64,000 bases of DNA from Tetradesmus obliquus (taxonomy: Eukaryota; Chlorophyta; Chlorophyceae; Sphaeropleales; Scenedesmaceae). Where the stretch lies: assembly GCA_030272155.1 (NCBI GenBank), contig CP126203.1, forward strand, positions 2,666,001-2,730,000. Direction: 5' to 3'. The translations under genes were made by a program, and so were the position numbers. The notes beneath the pieces were generated by a model. The model searched no databases and had not been told where the DNA came from. It worked only from the letters and a program-made list of their open reading frames with translations. This document shows, one piece after another, positions 24,010 to 40,466 of the stretch (the first letter of the stretch is position 1; each line of letters begins with the position of its first letter).

Positions 24010-24620
24010 TTGCCAAGGCAGGTGATTCGGTGGCAAACATTGAGGGTTGGCTGTGAAGTTTTGAGTGCTGCATGGGATGTTGAGAAGAGCACATTGCGAC
24101 ACTGCAGCTTCCACTTGAGCCTGGTCAAGTCGCTCTAGTGGAGCGCTTGTACAGGCTGGTGATGGTGAGCAGCTGGGCGTTTACGGCACTTGTGCAATGC
24201 ATCCCAGGGACAAAGCGGGTGCTTGGATGATGGCTGAGGCAGATTATACAGTGGCAAACATCCAGGGTTTGCTGTGCACCCTTGAGTGCTGCTTGTGGCA
24301 TCACATGCATTGGAAAGAGCACACTGCAATTCTGAAGGCTTTCGCTGAGCGCTGAAGGCCTCCGCAAGTGAAGTTCAATTGCCAGCAATTCAACCTGTGC
24401 ACGCAGTGACACTTGTGCGCTGCATCCCGAGCACGCAGCATGCGGTGCTTGGCCGCACGTCCTTGGCTGAGGGATGAGTGCTGTGAGGCAGATGATATAG
24501 CGGCAAACATGGAGGATTTGCTGTCTTGAGCGTTGTCTGTGGTGTCGACATGAGAACATTGCTGTCAAAGAAGCCGTCAACTGATCATGCAGTGCACACA
24601 ATGGCACTTTGTACGCAGCG
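24010..24620 (+). repeat. Degenerate tandem copies of the acyltransferase 3' end
   Basis: The segment 23935-24120 (coding tail for SWAFTALVRCIPGTKRVLG plus 3' sequence with GGCAAACATTGAGGGTTGGC) recurs at about 24155-24345 and, more diverged, at about 24405-24600. The second copy still reads SWAFTALVQCIPGTKRVLG followed by a stop. The copies are not preceded by the rest of an exon. Confidence 0.85.
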
Positions 24621-25888
24621 TGTGCTCCGCTGACTGCTGTGCTTCACGAACTGCTGTGCCTGCATCGGATGAAATTTGTGCGAGCTCAGGCGGAGCCAAC
24701 TGTGGAGTGTTGGCTATACAGCCACTGGCAGTCACTGCTGCTGGTGGTCAACCTGTCTTGGCAGCTTCATTCTGGCTTTGGGCAGGGCTGCCTTGGGCCC
24801 GAGTAAGTGCTCCTGCGGGTGCTGAACTTCAGCAAGTGACTTGATTTTACAGCAAACTGGTTGCTGCACCATTGTGCACACGCATGGCTCACAACTCAGC
24901 ATGCCAGTGGACCGAGGGTTGCAAAGCTTGGCCGGCTGCTGCCAGCCCCAGTAGGGGCCCCCGGCACGCGGGGCATTTTTCGACTGCATCATATGATGCA
25001 TGCATGATGTTGTCCAGGAGCTTGTTGATCATATGATGCACGCATGCATGCATGATGTTGTTCAGGAGCTTGCACTGTTTTAAATACTGCCGGCTGGCAG
25101 GTGTCGGCACAACTGTGCAGAAAGCAGTTGTGTGGGAGCCCTGGCTGGGCTGACACTGCCTACAACAAAGAGGCTAGTGACAACACAGATCTTGTAGGCA
25201 GTGCGTTACCCACGTTGCTACACAGGGACGACCTGTGCCGTGCTGTAAGTGTTGTGGCATCTGGCATGGTCGGTGTCGGTGCTTCTTTCCGTCGAAGGCC
25301 TCTGAATGCAGCTAAAATGACGGCATCAACATAACCCATGATGCATCACATCTGCTGCGGAAGTTCTGCACACTGGTGTGTCCGTGGTGCTGCATCAAAG
25401 CGCTGACATGTTGGGCAGGCCGCAAGGGCTGTGACGCTTGTGACGCGTTATGTGCAAATTGCTGCTGATGATTGTGTGTGCGCATCACGGGCTGTTGTGC
25501 TGGCTTCCATATATATATAAACGCACGAAGAACACTGCAGAGTTTGCATCTGTTCCGCATCGCCCTTGATCATGGGTGTGCTGACACAGACAGTTGGCCA
25601 GGCATGTTGAAGCTCCCAACACACATTCGAGATATATGCTTCACAATCATAATCGGTGGGTATTTTGAAGCGCGAATGGCCGACAATACACACGATTAAC
25701 GGCCAAGGAGTCGTGGCAGAACCTGCCTTGACTGGCAGGTCAATCTTGAAACCCTTGTTCGTATCGGCATGACATAGTTGCCAGCAAACGCATATGTAAT
25801 ACACCATCGACATCAGTAACAAACTGCAATTTATGCACGCTGTTTTGGTGCTGTTGTTTGGTAGCTGACAGTTTGAGCACGCGGCACC
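24621..25888. other. Intergenic, no gene recognised
   Basis: The interval contains a two-copy repeat at about 24990-25075 (ATCATATGATGCATGCATGA type followed by TGTTGTCCAGGAGCTTG) and a short TATATATATA at 25510. A TGTAA motif is at 25244-25248. No coding segment is convincing. Confidence 0.35.
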
Positions 25889-30585
<4,697 letters not shown>

Positions 30586-30619
30586 TAAACGCGCTTCTGC
30601 AGCACCCCCTCCCCCCCAC

Positions 30620-32958
30620 CTGTGCTTGTCCAGCAGCTCCACTGCAGCATTGAAGGGGCTGGCACCAGCACGCGCCAGGCACCCCTGCGCAGCACAACAA
30701 TGTAGTTGATAACAATACAATACAATACAATACAATACAATACAATACAATACAATACAATACAATACAATACAATACAATACAATACAATACAATACAA
30801 TACAATACAATACACTTTCGGGACTGAACCCGACCCCAGGCACTAGCCCAGCGAGCCGCTATTCTGCTCATGGGGGAATAAGAAAATGAAGCAGCCAGGC
30901 CCTGCACAAGATTGCTTCGTGGTGATGGAGACACTGCTTGAAGCTATGAAGCAACAACGTACTCCCTCCTGGATTGTAAGTCATTTGACCGCCACGTCAC
31001 TCAATTGCACATCTTATGCATGCATGCATCGACTGTACCGCTGCAATCATATGAAGAAGCCAGTCAGTGATACAGCTGCAGTATGTTGCACTCTGACCTG
31101 CTCGTCTGCTGCTGCCACTCCAGCCAGGCAGTGCAGCGCTGGCGTGTGCAGCAGCTGCGCCAGGCTGCTGCTGCTGGCGCCGGCCACAAGCAGCACACCC
31201 TGATCAGTGATGTGGCGAGCTGCAGCCACCTCCTGCAGGCACGCCAGCAGCAGAGTTGCAAGCGGTGACATATGATCTACACACATATATACTGCAGCCC
31301 CCCTTCATTCATGGGCATGCAGCAGCCAGCGCTGCAACACCAGACGAGAACCCGGCAGTTGGCAGCAGTGCATGCGGCTGTGTAGCTGTCACGCACCCGA
31401 TGCCGCTGCACAATTCAGCGCCACAGACGCTCCTCTGCAATGGCCACGCTATTGTACAAGAATAAGCAGCTTGCCTGCGTGCATGCACCCAAATGCAATC
31501 TTTCTGGCAACGCACCTCAGGCGTTGCGATGTCGGCCACCAGGATCACGTCGGGCGCATTGACGGCAACAAAGCACGCACACATTGCTGTTCCAGAGACA
31601 CTCAGCTCCGCTGCAACCACCTCCTCTTACACACCTCAGGGCTGGCGATGTCGGCCACCAGGATCGTGTCAGGGCCGTGCACCAGCGCCTCAGCCATCAG
31701 CACCGCCTGCTGCCCGTGGTCAGCCACAGCCAGCCTGCACGCAGCACCAAGGCCCGCCTGCTGCTGCTGCACGGCACCACCTGCAAGACAAAAAGAAACA
31801 AGCCCCGCCAGCATCAGCTGGCAGCTCATGTGTTGTGCGGAGTGAGTTTTTGTGGAGTTGTGTGCTATCTTTTGCCAGCAGAGCTACTGTAGCCCTTGAC
31901 AGCTGCCACTGAATGCATACGCACGTCAGGCTTCATGACCCTTGATGCGGTCATGAGCCAAACCCACCTGCCAGCTGCTGCTGTGTGTCCAGCACCACGA
32001 CAGACAGCCCAAGCCCTCCCTGGCCAGGCGGCGCGCTCAGCAGCCTTGCCACGTCATGCAGCAGGCTGCGCTTGCCGCACCCCGGCCGCCCCAGCAGCAG
32101 CAGGCTCTGTGGCAACCTGCTGCCCCTGCTGCTACTGCTAATCACTGCTGCTTGCTGCTGCCGGCTGGCTGCTTTCATGCTGCTGAGCACATCAGCCAGC
32201 ATCAGCGCAGTGCCGGGCAGGGGCCTGCTGACGTGGTAGGTGAGGCCAAACACTTCGCCAGCCAGGTCACGCAGCGCTGACACCTGGTGCAGCGTGCCAG
32301 GTATGCTGAGGCGGTTGCTGGCACCAAACATACTGCTGCCGCTGCTGCTGCTGCTTTGGGCTGCATCTTGCTGCTGTGAGGATGCCGCGAGAACAGCTTG
32401 CTCAATGCTTGCCAGTGCTGCGGGTATTTCCAGGCTGCATGGCAGCTGCAGCATGCTGCCGTTAGACAGCCGCAGCTGCATGGGCGCCCCTGCATCTGCC
32501 AGCAGCTGAGTCACCAGCGACTGCCCTGGGCTTGCTTGCAGCAGGTGGGGCCGCACGTGCTCCGCAGCGCTGCAGGTTGCGGCAGGATTAGCAGTGAGGG
32601 TAGACCGTGGTTGTGTTTGCAGAAAGGTTCATTTGCAAAGCTGAAACGGAGCCAGGATGGATCAACATCAGGTAGGTGTCAGCAGATCATGTTGGGGCTG
32701 CAGCAGGCTGAACAGCTACAACTGCACATGCAAACATTTGAAGCATGGGATGTGCGAGCATCACCTGCTGCATGGTCGGGGTATGAGAAGGTGCACTTCA
32801 GGGCTGCTATCAGGCTGCGAAGTGTGACCTGCATGTATGCGAGCACAAACATATGCATGCATGCAAGTTCAGCTGGCACCTGTATGCATGCTCACACTAC
32901 CCACGTTTCTGGCAGAAGCGCCAACAAGCTGTCAGCTGCAACATCCATGATGCTTTCT

Positions 32959-32995
<37 letters not shown>

Positions 32996-34646
32996 CAACT
33001 GCCCCTGCTGCTGCAGCCCAACTGCCCCTGCTGCTGCAGCAGGAGCTGCGCCGTCATGCAGGTACACACTGTAGGTAGGAACCACCCAGCCCTGGTGTTG
33101 CTGCTGCTGCTGCAGCTCAAACAGGTGATGGCACATCAACTCCTGCCTGAAAGAAGGCACTGCATCAAGCTGCAGGGGCACCTGACCTCCTGCTGCTGTA
33201 GTGCTGCCTGCCCGCTCCTGAGCCGCAGCCACACCAAGCAGCAGCGGTGCATAGCTTGCAAGCTGCTGCTGCTGCAGCTGCAGCGCTGCTGCGTCCTGCT
33301 GTGCCAGCTGCAGTTGCAGGTCTGATAGCTTGGTGAGGACTGCTGGCAGCTGCTGCAGCAGAGTGTGTGCCAGGGGCTGCAACAGCATAACATTCAGCAC
33401 ATGCAGACACATCCTACGTTATCACATGCTTCAGATGTTGTGTTGTTCCAGAGGCTATCGGCACCGTGCGGCAGCAGCTTCAGCATACAGCAAGCACGCG
33501 GCAAGAGCTTCAGCAGGCAGCAAGCAGACCAACACTCTTCCTTTGATAGCATCGATGGCAAACAGTATACAAGTGTCTGGAAGCAAGCTTTCAGATGCAA
33601 AAGCAAGCTTTTGCAAGCTGTGACAGGCTCACCAGCAGGTAGCGTAATTCGCCCGCAGCATACTCCACAGCGCGACGGGGCAGCGGCCGCTGCCTCCAGC
33701 CGCTGCGGCAAGGAACGCGGGAAATAGAGCAAAGGCCACGGTGGAGTTCGCAGCATCCAGCCACAGCTCTGGTGAAGGGAATAATTATTTGTTGGGTTGG
33801 CAGAAGCTGAGGAGGATTGAGACCTTGTGTAACGGATATCCCAAGGCTGCATGCTGCAGGTGTTGTGCAGCATACCCGCAGGCCTTGCGCAAGCACTGAA
33901 AGCATGAAGCAGCAGAGCAGTGTGAGCATTGTCGAGGAAGCTGCAGCAACCTGACTTACGCTGCACCGCCACGCTTGTCTGATGTCACATCTGTGTGCTT
34001 GTAGCCGAGCATACGCGATAGCTTGGGCAGATGCAGACGTCTGCAGTCTTCCCCGCTTGCAGCGCCCAACCCTGCTAAGCCTGCCAGCACTTGCGTGTTG
34101 AGAGTGCCCTTGACAGTTACGCCAAAGTCCCTGTGCAGGACCGCGGCATCCTGTGTGGCAGCGCACCACACGCAATGCAGAAAGCAGCTGGACTTTTCAG
34201 GGAACAAGGACAGTACTGCAGCAAACAGTGCAAGCTGACACGCCTGTATGCTCGCTGCATGTGTGAGCTTCGTGCGCGTGAAACTGCATGAGGTTGCAGC
34301 ACAGATATCCATCATGTATGCCAAATCAGACACGGAGACTCTCGGACGAGCCAATGTGGCGCACCAGTCGTTCATCGTGCACCACCTTCACAATCCCTGC
34401 ATCCTCCAGCAGCGGCTGCAGCTTGGCCACCACCCGCTGCGCTGCTGCAAGCTGCTGTGGCACCTGGATCAGGTAGATCGCAGCCGGCCAAGCCCCTGCT
34501 GCTGCCTCTGCAGCTGGCACCATCAGCTGCAGCAGCGCCAGCTGCCAGCTGCTGCCCTGTATGTGCTGCTGGCTGCAGTTGTGCACAGCCGGCAACCGCC
34601 AGCTGCTGCTTGCGCTGCCGCAATCCTCGTCTTCGCTGGCACCTGG

Positions 34647-34686
<40 letters not shown>

Positions 34687-35007
34687 CTGTCACCATGCTC
34701 TACAAAGAACTCGGCATCCAGTGCAGCGATCCCGGCAGCACTCATGTGCAGCATCACACTGTCAAGCTGCTGTGCATGCTGCATGCTGTCTTGCTGATCA
34801 CTGACTATGGTGACCTGCGCTGCTGCACAGTCAGCAGCTGATATGGACAGCAGCTGCAGCTGCTCTGGCAGCACCAGGTTGGGCAGTGTGCGGGGGTAGG
34901 CATTGCTGCCCTGCTGCTGCTGCTGCTGCTGTTCCAGTTGAAGCTCATTGACTTTGCTGCCATTGCTCTGTGCAGCTGGTGCCTGACCTGTGGCCGCAGC
35001 AATGCCA

Positions 35008-35041
<34 letters not shown>

Positions 35042-36154
35042 TTCTGCTCCTGCTCCTGCTCCTGCTGCTGCTGCTGCTGCTGCTGATCTCCTGCATGCTG
35101 CCGCGGCTCATCTGCTGCCTACTGCTGCTGCTGCTGCGTCCCGGGGCGCCAGCACTGATCACCAGCTGTTGTATGTCTAGGCTCAGGTGTGGAAGGTTTG
35201 CACTGAAGTAGGAGCAGCCTGATACAGCTCTTGACAACCTAGGGGTGGATGCATTAGGCAGCTGAGCTGCTATTGCATTAGAAGCAATGACAGCTGCGCA
35301 GGCAGATGGGAGGCCACACAATGCAATGACAGAGTTTTGGACTCACACATTCGTGAACCGTATGGCATGCAATGTAGGCACAACCTGTGATGCCAAACCC
35401 ATCAGGACATGCTGTTGGTTGCTGGGTATCATGAAAGCATACAGGGCGATACAATGCAACTGCAGCACAACTGCCTAGTCAACGTGTTATGAGTGTGCAG
35501 TACACAAATAGGTCAGGATTGCATGCTTGCTTCAGGCTCAACTATAGCAAGCCTTCATTGCTGCGGCCTCACTTGCGTCACTGTAGTTGATGACGTATCG
35601 TTCAGGCTCCAACTTGGCAGGCACATCTTTGTCAGGCAGGCCAGACAGCTGGTAGCCATGTGCTTGCAGCACTGTATGCACTGCCACGGCACGCAGCGCC
35701 ACGTTGCACTGCTGGCTGGATTTGTGCCAAGTGCGTTCCATTGCATGCTGCCAGACGTTGCACTGCACAACATGGGATGTGGCCAATTGCAGCTGATGCC
35801 AGTCTACGGATGCCAGTCAGGGGCTTACTTGTAGCAAAGCTGCCTAGCATCTTATAATCGGCTGCTGCCACCTTGGTGAGTGGCGTGTCCTGCCATAGCT
35901 CATCCAGTGCATAGCCATGCGCATGCAGCACCTGCGGTGCAGGACCTGCGTCAGCACTGACCGCCAACAGCAATGAATGTAACTTGGCAAGCACTGCTGG
36001 CAGCCTGTACACACCCCATTGTCATTGCCACCATACCATGTGCAGTGCCAGCGCACGTTGCAAGGCATCATTGCGGGTGTCGGACAAGTCCCAAGTTCTG
36101 TTGACGATGAACTGCAGCAGCTGCTTCTTTGTTGGCAAATCCTCTTGCTGCTGC

Positions 36155-36200
<46 letters not shown>

Positions 36201-36518
36201 TGGCACTGCCAGCCACTGCTGCAGCACCGCGCCTAAAAACTCCGCACGTTTCTTTATCGCCTGCCTGAGCTGCTGGCTGCATGCACAAGGCAGGCAGAAC
36301 AGTAGCAGTGCCAGGCAGTGCAGGGCTGTTGTGAATACGGGGTATTGCCTGATCACTTGCGGAGAGAACGTGATTGAGCAGCCAGAAAAAATAGAAAAGC
36401 AGCCTGCTGCAGATGCCAGGCGATACAACCTGACCCTGGCCTGTGGCCTAAGTGCCTCTGACAAGCATCTAAGCAGAAGCTGGCATTGGTGCGGCGAGTG
36501 GTGTGGCTGCAACAACAT
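30620..36518 (-). CDS. DnaQ-like 3'-5' exonuclease domain fused to Ycf45/SpoIIIAA-type P-loop domain
   Basis: Exons: 36518-36435, 36276-36037, 35931-35829, 35803-35573, 35293-34365, 34150-33960, 33702-33633, 33376-32901, 32569-31968, 31780-31635, 31232-31098 and about 30684-30620. All phases close without a stop for more than 1,080 codons. Residues about 28-215 are two rough repeats around RTWxxS and HGYxL, after a possible organelle leader. About 220-616 is an RNase D/EXD1-like exonuclease: LDAEFF, then [16 protein letters not shown], then [19 protein letters not shown]. About 776-1090 resembles Ycf45/Spo[94 protein letters not shown]. Exo III has Glu for Asp (YAAGE); Walker A has Arg after Lys; the Walker B acid pair is AD. 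Activity is therefore doubtful. The 3' end is unresolved because the frame runs into the inverted-repeat centre. Confidence 0.65.
30712..30813. repeat. Pentanucleotide microsatellite (ACAAT)n, about 20 copies
   Basis: An uninterrupted run of TACAA/ACAAT units, about 100 bp, in the intron before the last exon of the minus-strand fusion gene. It adjoins a tRNA-like stretch at 30814-30875. Confidence 0.97.
30814..30885 (-). mobile_element. Possible tRNA-derived SINE fragment with (TATTG)n tail
   Basis: Read on the minus strand, a stretch resembling a pol III A box (TAGCGGCTCGCTGGGCTAG) is followed about 20 bases later by a B-box/T-arm-like GGGTTCAGTCCCG. It then runs directly into a (TATTG)n tail. 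That order is typical of SINEs. Only one copy is seen in this window, no target-site duplication could be confirmed, and no full tRNA fold can be drawn. Confidence 0.3.
31516..31575 (-). repeat. Duplicate of the Walker-B exon 3' half
   Basis: It encodes [16 protein letters not shown] followed by a GAG|GTGCGT donor. It copies the end of exon 31780-31635 ([15 protein letters not shown], donor GTGTGT), and lies about 60 bp further along the same intron. It lacks the exon's 5' half. Confidence 0.8.
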
Positions 36519-37332
36519 CTTGCCGCGTATCCTGCTACCATATGAACAGCTCCAGAATGGCTTGCATCAGCTGCGTTTGTTCGTTCATGTCGTTGGCGCG
36601 ATGAATAGTCGGTTGCCGGCAAGTCTGTCATGTCAGCACGAACAAGGCTTGTGATTGCCATCCAGATCAAAACGGGTTGTGCGTACGTTGACCTCAACGT
36701 TGATTTTTCTCCAAGCACAGCGCTTTGACCTCGTATTCAACATTGAGCGTGTATTATGTAGACGTCCATACACCCTTCAGCTGCCAGCACATACCGCCTG
36801 TTGCCGGCAATGCAAGGTAATCTCGTGTTACTGGCGACAACACAACCAGCAGCATTCAACAACCCATCAAGTGACGACGCATTTATGAGTCACGTGCAGC
36901 ACAATATAAAGGGTTATGACATGCATGACAAACAAGAAAGTTGCAGGGATTCTCGCTATGCACTTGTGCTGGCAACACACAAAGCACGCAGCCGCGCAAC
37001 TGTCGCTTCACCGCCGCCATCACCAGCGGTGCTGCTTGTGCAATCAAACCATGAAAGCAGCAGTGCCGCTGCCTCGTCTGCCCTAGAGCAATGCTGCACA
37101 TGCCATCTCAAGCAAGTTCGCAGCGCGCGCTTGGTGTACTTCACCGCCCGTACCACCAACACTGTGAACAATACTTCACTTGTGAGGTTCACTTGTGAAG
37201 TTTACAATGCAAACAGCAGTGCTGCAGCACTGAGTGCACTGCTCACTATCTGAACGTCACACAACAGCAGCACCAGATCATGTTCAGCCAACAACAGGCT
37301 ATGTTGACGACATATCGGCTCCACCAACACCC
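36519..37332. other. Intergenic: upstream of the fusion gene, downstream of ApaG exon copies
   Basis: No coding segment is recognised. The promoter of the minus-strand fusion gene should lie in its left part. Short direct repeats (ACTTGTGAGGTTC / ACTTGTGAAGTTT) occur at 37170-37205. Confidence 0.35.
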
Positions 37333-38087
37333 TCACGACACCTCGGGCTTGTGCAGTGCAAACTGGCAGCTCACCACCTGCACTCTGTCACAGACTGGAC
37401 GGTCCAGCCTGCCGCCAGCCTCGCCCAGCACCACCAGCTCACACTCGCCCTTCATGCACGCTGGCCCAACATGCACCCACAACACAATACGATAAACTGA
37501 TCCATGCAGGAAGAGTCCACTACACACACACCCACTGGCGCCTTCTTCACCAGATGTGTTGATTTTTGCGAGATAGTCTTTGGTGACGCAGTGGTAGCGC
37601 GTGGCTCTGCTCACGACATCTCTGGCTTGCGCAGCGCAAACTTGCCGATCACCACCTCAACCTTGTCCAGCCAGTCCCCTGCTTCCCCCAGGACCACCAT
37701 CTCCTTCGCCGTTCATGCATGCTGGCTCAACATGCACCCACAACACAACACAATACAAACGGGTCCACGCAGATAGAGTCCACTGTACACCCCACCCACT
37801 GGCGCCTTCACCAACAAATGTGTTTGTAAAAAACACAACAGAGTGGCGGGTAACGCAGCGCTAGCCCGTGGCTGTGCTCACGACATCTCTGGCTTGCGCA
37901 GCGCAAACTTGCCGATCACCACCTCAACCTTGTCCAGCCAGTCGCCTGCCTCTCCAAGCACCACCATCTCATATTCCCCTTCAATGGTGCCCACAGTGGT
38001 GAACAGCGGGCAGCAAAGACAAACTGGTGCAGGCACAACACGAAAACTGAACACGACTTTCAGCAGCAATGCTGCTAATACCTTCAA
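37333..38087 (-). repeat. Three decayed tandem copies of the ApaG terminal exon
   Basis: Downstream of the functional last exon (38322-38121), its 3' half recurs at 38010-37878, about 37705-37618 and about 37455-37333. The nearest copy still reads [20 protein letters not shown] and FALRKPEMS followed by a stop. The middle one is damaged. The farthest reads MKGECELVVLGEAG then FALHKPEVS and a stop, so it has diverged but kept a frame. Intervening spacers also share sequence (for example ATGCACCCACAACACAA). Confidence 0.9.
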
Positions 38088-38120
38088 AGCCGCTGAAGCA
38101 GCACTTCCGCGGCATACTGT

Positions 38121-40348
38121 TTATGACATCTCTGGCTTGCGCAGCGCAAACTTGCCGATCACCACCTCAACCTTGTCCAGCCAGTCCCCTGCTTCTCCAA
38201 GCACCACCATCTCATACTCCCCTTCCATGGTGCCCACAGTGGTGAACAGCGGGCACGCAGACTGGTACTCGAAGCTCTCGCCGGGTTTTAGGACAGGCTG
38301 CTCGCCCACCACACCAGGGCCCCTGCGGTAAGACAAGGCAGCAACAGACACACAAGCAGTTAGGTGGCCTGCAGCGGAGGGAGAGCAAGCTGGTACTCAA
38401 ACGATCCGATGGGATCAGGTTACGGTTACATGCACAGAAGGCAGCATCTTCCTTTTTACGGTCCAATGTTTCTGCACCCCAGTCGAACCCAACATTTCAT
38501 CATATATATTTGGTTTGACCAAGCTGACAGTCATTGAAACATAGAGCGGGCTACCACTGCTCTGTGGAAAGCAGGGTCAAAACCAAACCAAAAAATGCCG
38601 AGAATGGAGCAGCACCTGACGTAATCGACCTTGCCCGTGCCGTCTGTGATGACCCAGTGCCTGCTGTTGAGCATGACCGGGCGTCAGGTGCAGTTACATG
38701 CACAGAAGACAGCAGCTTCCTATATAGAGTCCAAGGTCTCTTCTGCATGCCAGCCACACCACCCGTTTACGCCCCTTTCTCTCTGGTTTGACCCAAAACA
38801 TACACGGGCCTTGCACTGCTCTGCAAAAGCTGGTGTCAAATCCAAACCAAACGGAGCATAGTCCAGGGAGCCGCACCTGACGTGGTCGACCTTGCCCGTG
38901 CCGTCTGTGATGACCCAGTGCCTGCTGTTGAGCATGACTGTCTTCTCGCCTTCATTGGTGACTGTCACGCTGTAGCAGAAGAAGAACTGGCCCAGCTCGG
39001 GCCGCGACTGCGCAGGCACGTAGTAGCTGCAAGCACACAGAATTGCAGTAACATGCAATGTTGATGTTTGCGCGGCAGCAGAGAAAGCAGGCACGTAGTA
39101 ACTGCAAAACTTGTAAGATTTGTATGTCCAAGTTGGCGCAACAGCAAGAGAGAGAAGACAAAAGAAAGTAGTTAGTCAGCATGCGCACGCATACAGCAAC
39201 TGCGCAGGCGCGTAGTAGCTGCAAACATGTAGCAGGAGTTGTATGTCCATGTTGGCGCAACAAGTGGTATGCCCATGTTAGCGCAACAGCAAGAGAGAGA
39301 AGGCAGGAGATAGTACTCGTGAACATGTGCACGCATGCAGCAGCGATTGGGTGTGCAGCTGCACGTATGCAGTCTCAAAGCTTGCCTCACTGCAGCCATT
39401 GCTCTCTTGCGTTGAATGCCGCACTCTCGCAACACAGTATGCAGGCCACGCCCGGCTACCATGCTAGGCAGCTCAGCCAAGCACTGGAACTTCCAGTTTC
39501 ACGGCGACCCCACAGCCATATGCATGTTCCCGTTGATAGCGTCAGCACCATGCGCACCTGCGCACGCGTACTCGCACACCCTGTGTGACTGTGTCGCTGG
39601 TGGTGCTGACACCTGTCATGTCTGGTGGCTGCGGCTTGTTGAGGTCTTCTATCTCCTTTATTTGGTCCCGCAGCCGAGCAGCATCCTGCAGTGTTACAAC
39701 AGCGCACCCCAGGATGTTTCTTAACCGTTATGTCATGCCTCACTCCATGACCCATTGCTCTGTTGTGCTGGCAGCTTGCAGCATGCGCCAATGGCATACA
39801 CAGGTGGCAGCATACACTGCAGGCACATCCCCGCATCTGAATACACGCTGCATATGCTGGCTAGGCCAAGCTGGTAGCCTGATACAACAGGATGCCAGAA
39901 TGCTCGAGTGCACTGGGTTAAGCCGTTGCACATGACTCGACTTTGTCTGGCGGTTGCCTGCAAAGCAGTCTCCAGATATGCCAGCTGTAGCTACTGCTTG
40001 ACATGTGCAGCTGCTGCATGATGCGGCTTCACCTGTGTGGTGGCACACTGCAAAGCGTGCATTCGCCCAGCACTGCGGCTGCGCTGCTGGTAGCAGGCAT
40101 GCAACGAAGCGCACGCCTCACCTGGTATCGCTCCTCCTCCACTGCTGCATCCAGCGAGATGCGCAACCCAAACAGTGGATCTTTCAGTTCAACCTTCAGC
40201 AGCTCTTCCTTGATTTTATTGGCTGCTACGTAGTCTTCGTCTGCAACTGCCTTCTTCAGCTTCTGCTGCAGCTCCTGCTTCAATGCAGCTTGCTCTTGCT
40301 GACTGCTCCTGAGTGGCTGCACATGCCTTAGTCTTGCAGGCTGGAACC

Positions 40349-40391
<43 letters not shown>

Positions 40392-40466
40392 GCTGCTCCT
40401 GTGGCATAGGCACCTCCGCCCGCTGCTGCTACCTAGCCCCTGACCTCTGACCAGTCCCGCTAACAT
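38121..40466 (-). CDS. UVR-motif and ApaG-domain protein, probably organelle-targeted
   Basis: Exons 40466-40122, 39685-39613, 39557-39503, 39026-38877 and 38322-38121 keep phase and give 274 residues. The start [20 protein letters not shown] followed by Ser and Arg looks like a transit peptide. Two UVR motifs follow (about 72-98, [20 protein letters not shown]; about 105-129, [20 protein letters not shown]). The ApaG/DUF525 domain fills about 157-274: [67 protein letters not shown]. ApaG is a beta-sandwich often used for protein interaction; UVR helices mediate contacts in UvrB/UvrC and in plastid proteins. Function is inferred only as an adaptor. Parts of the ApaG exons are duplicated in neighbouring introns and downstream. 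It is divergent from the giant gene at 40982. Confidence 0.75.
38620..38690 (-). repeat. Partial copy of ApaG exon 4 in intron
   Basis: It repeats the end of exon 39026-38877 ([15 protein letters not shown] coding region: CCAGTGCCTGCTGTTGAGCA on the plus strand) within the next intron. A stretch near 38700-38760 is also similar to 38440-38480. There is no complete exon boundary set. Confidence 0.75.
39085..39310 (-). repeat. Copies of ApaG exon 4 acceptor region
   Basis: The acceptor and first bases of exon 39026-38877 (plus strand GCACGTAGTAGCTGCAA) recur near 39093 and 39207, each followed by GTATGTCCATGTTGGCGCAA-type sequence, which itself also recurs near 39265. These would be decoy 3' splice sites in the intron between 39503 and 39026. 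Confidence 0.75.

Noticed and set aside
32901-33376. Frameshift in the hinge exon of the minus-strand fusion gene
   Set aside because: The donor homologous to the left copy gives the wrong phase, but a GTAGTG donor four bases on restores it, so no damage need be assumed.
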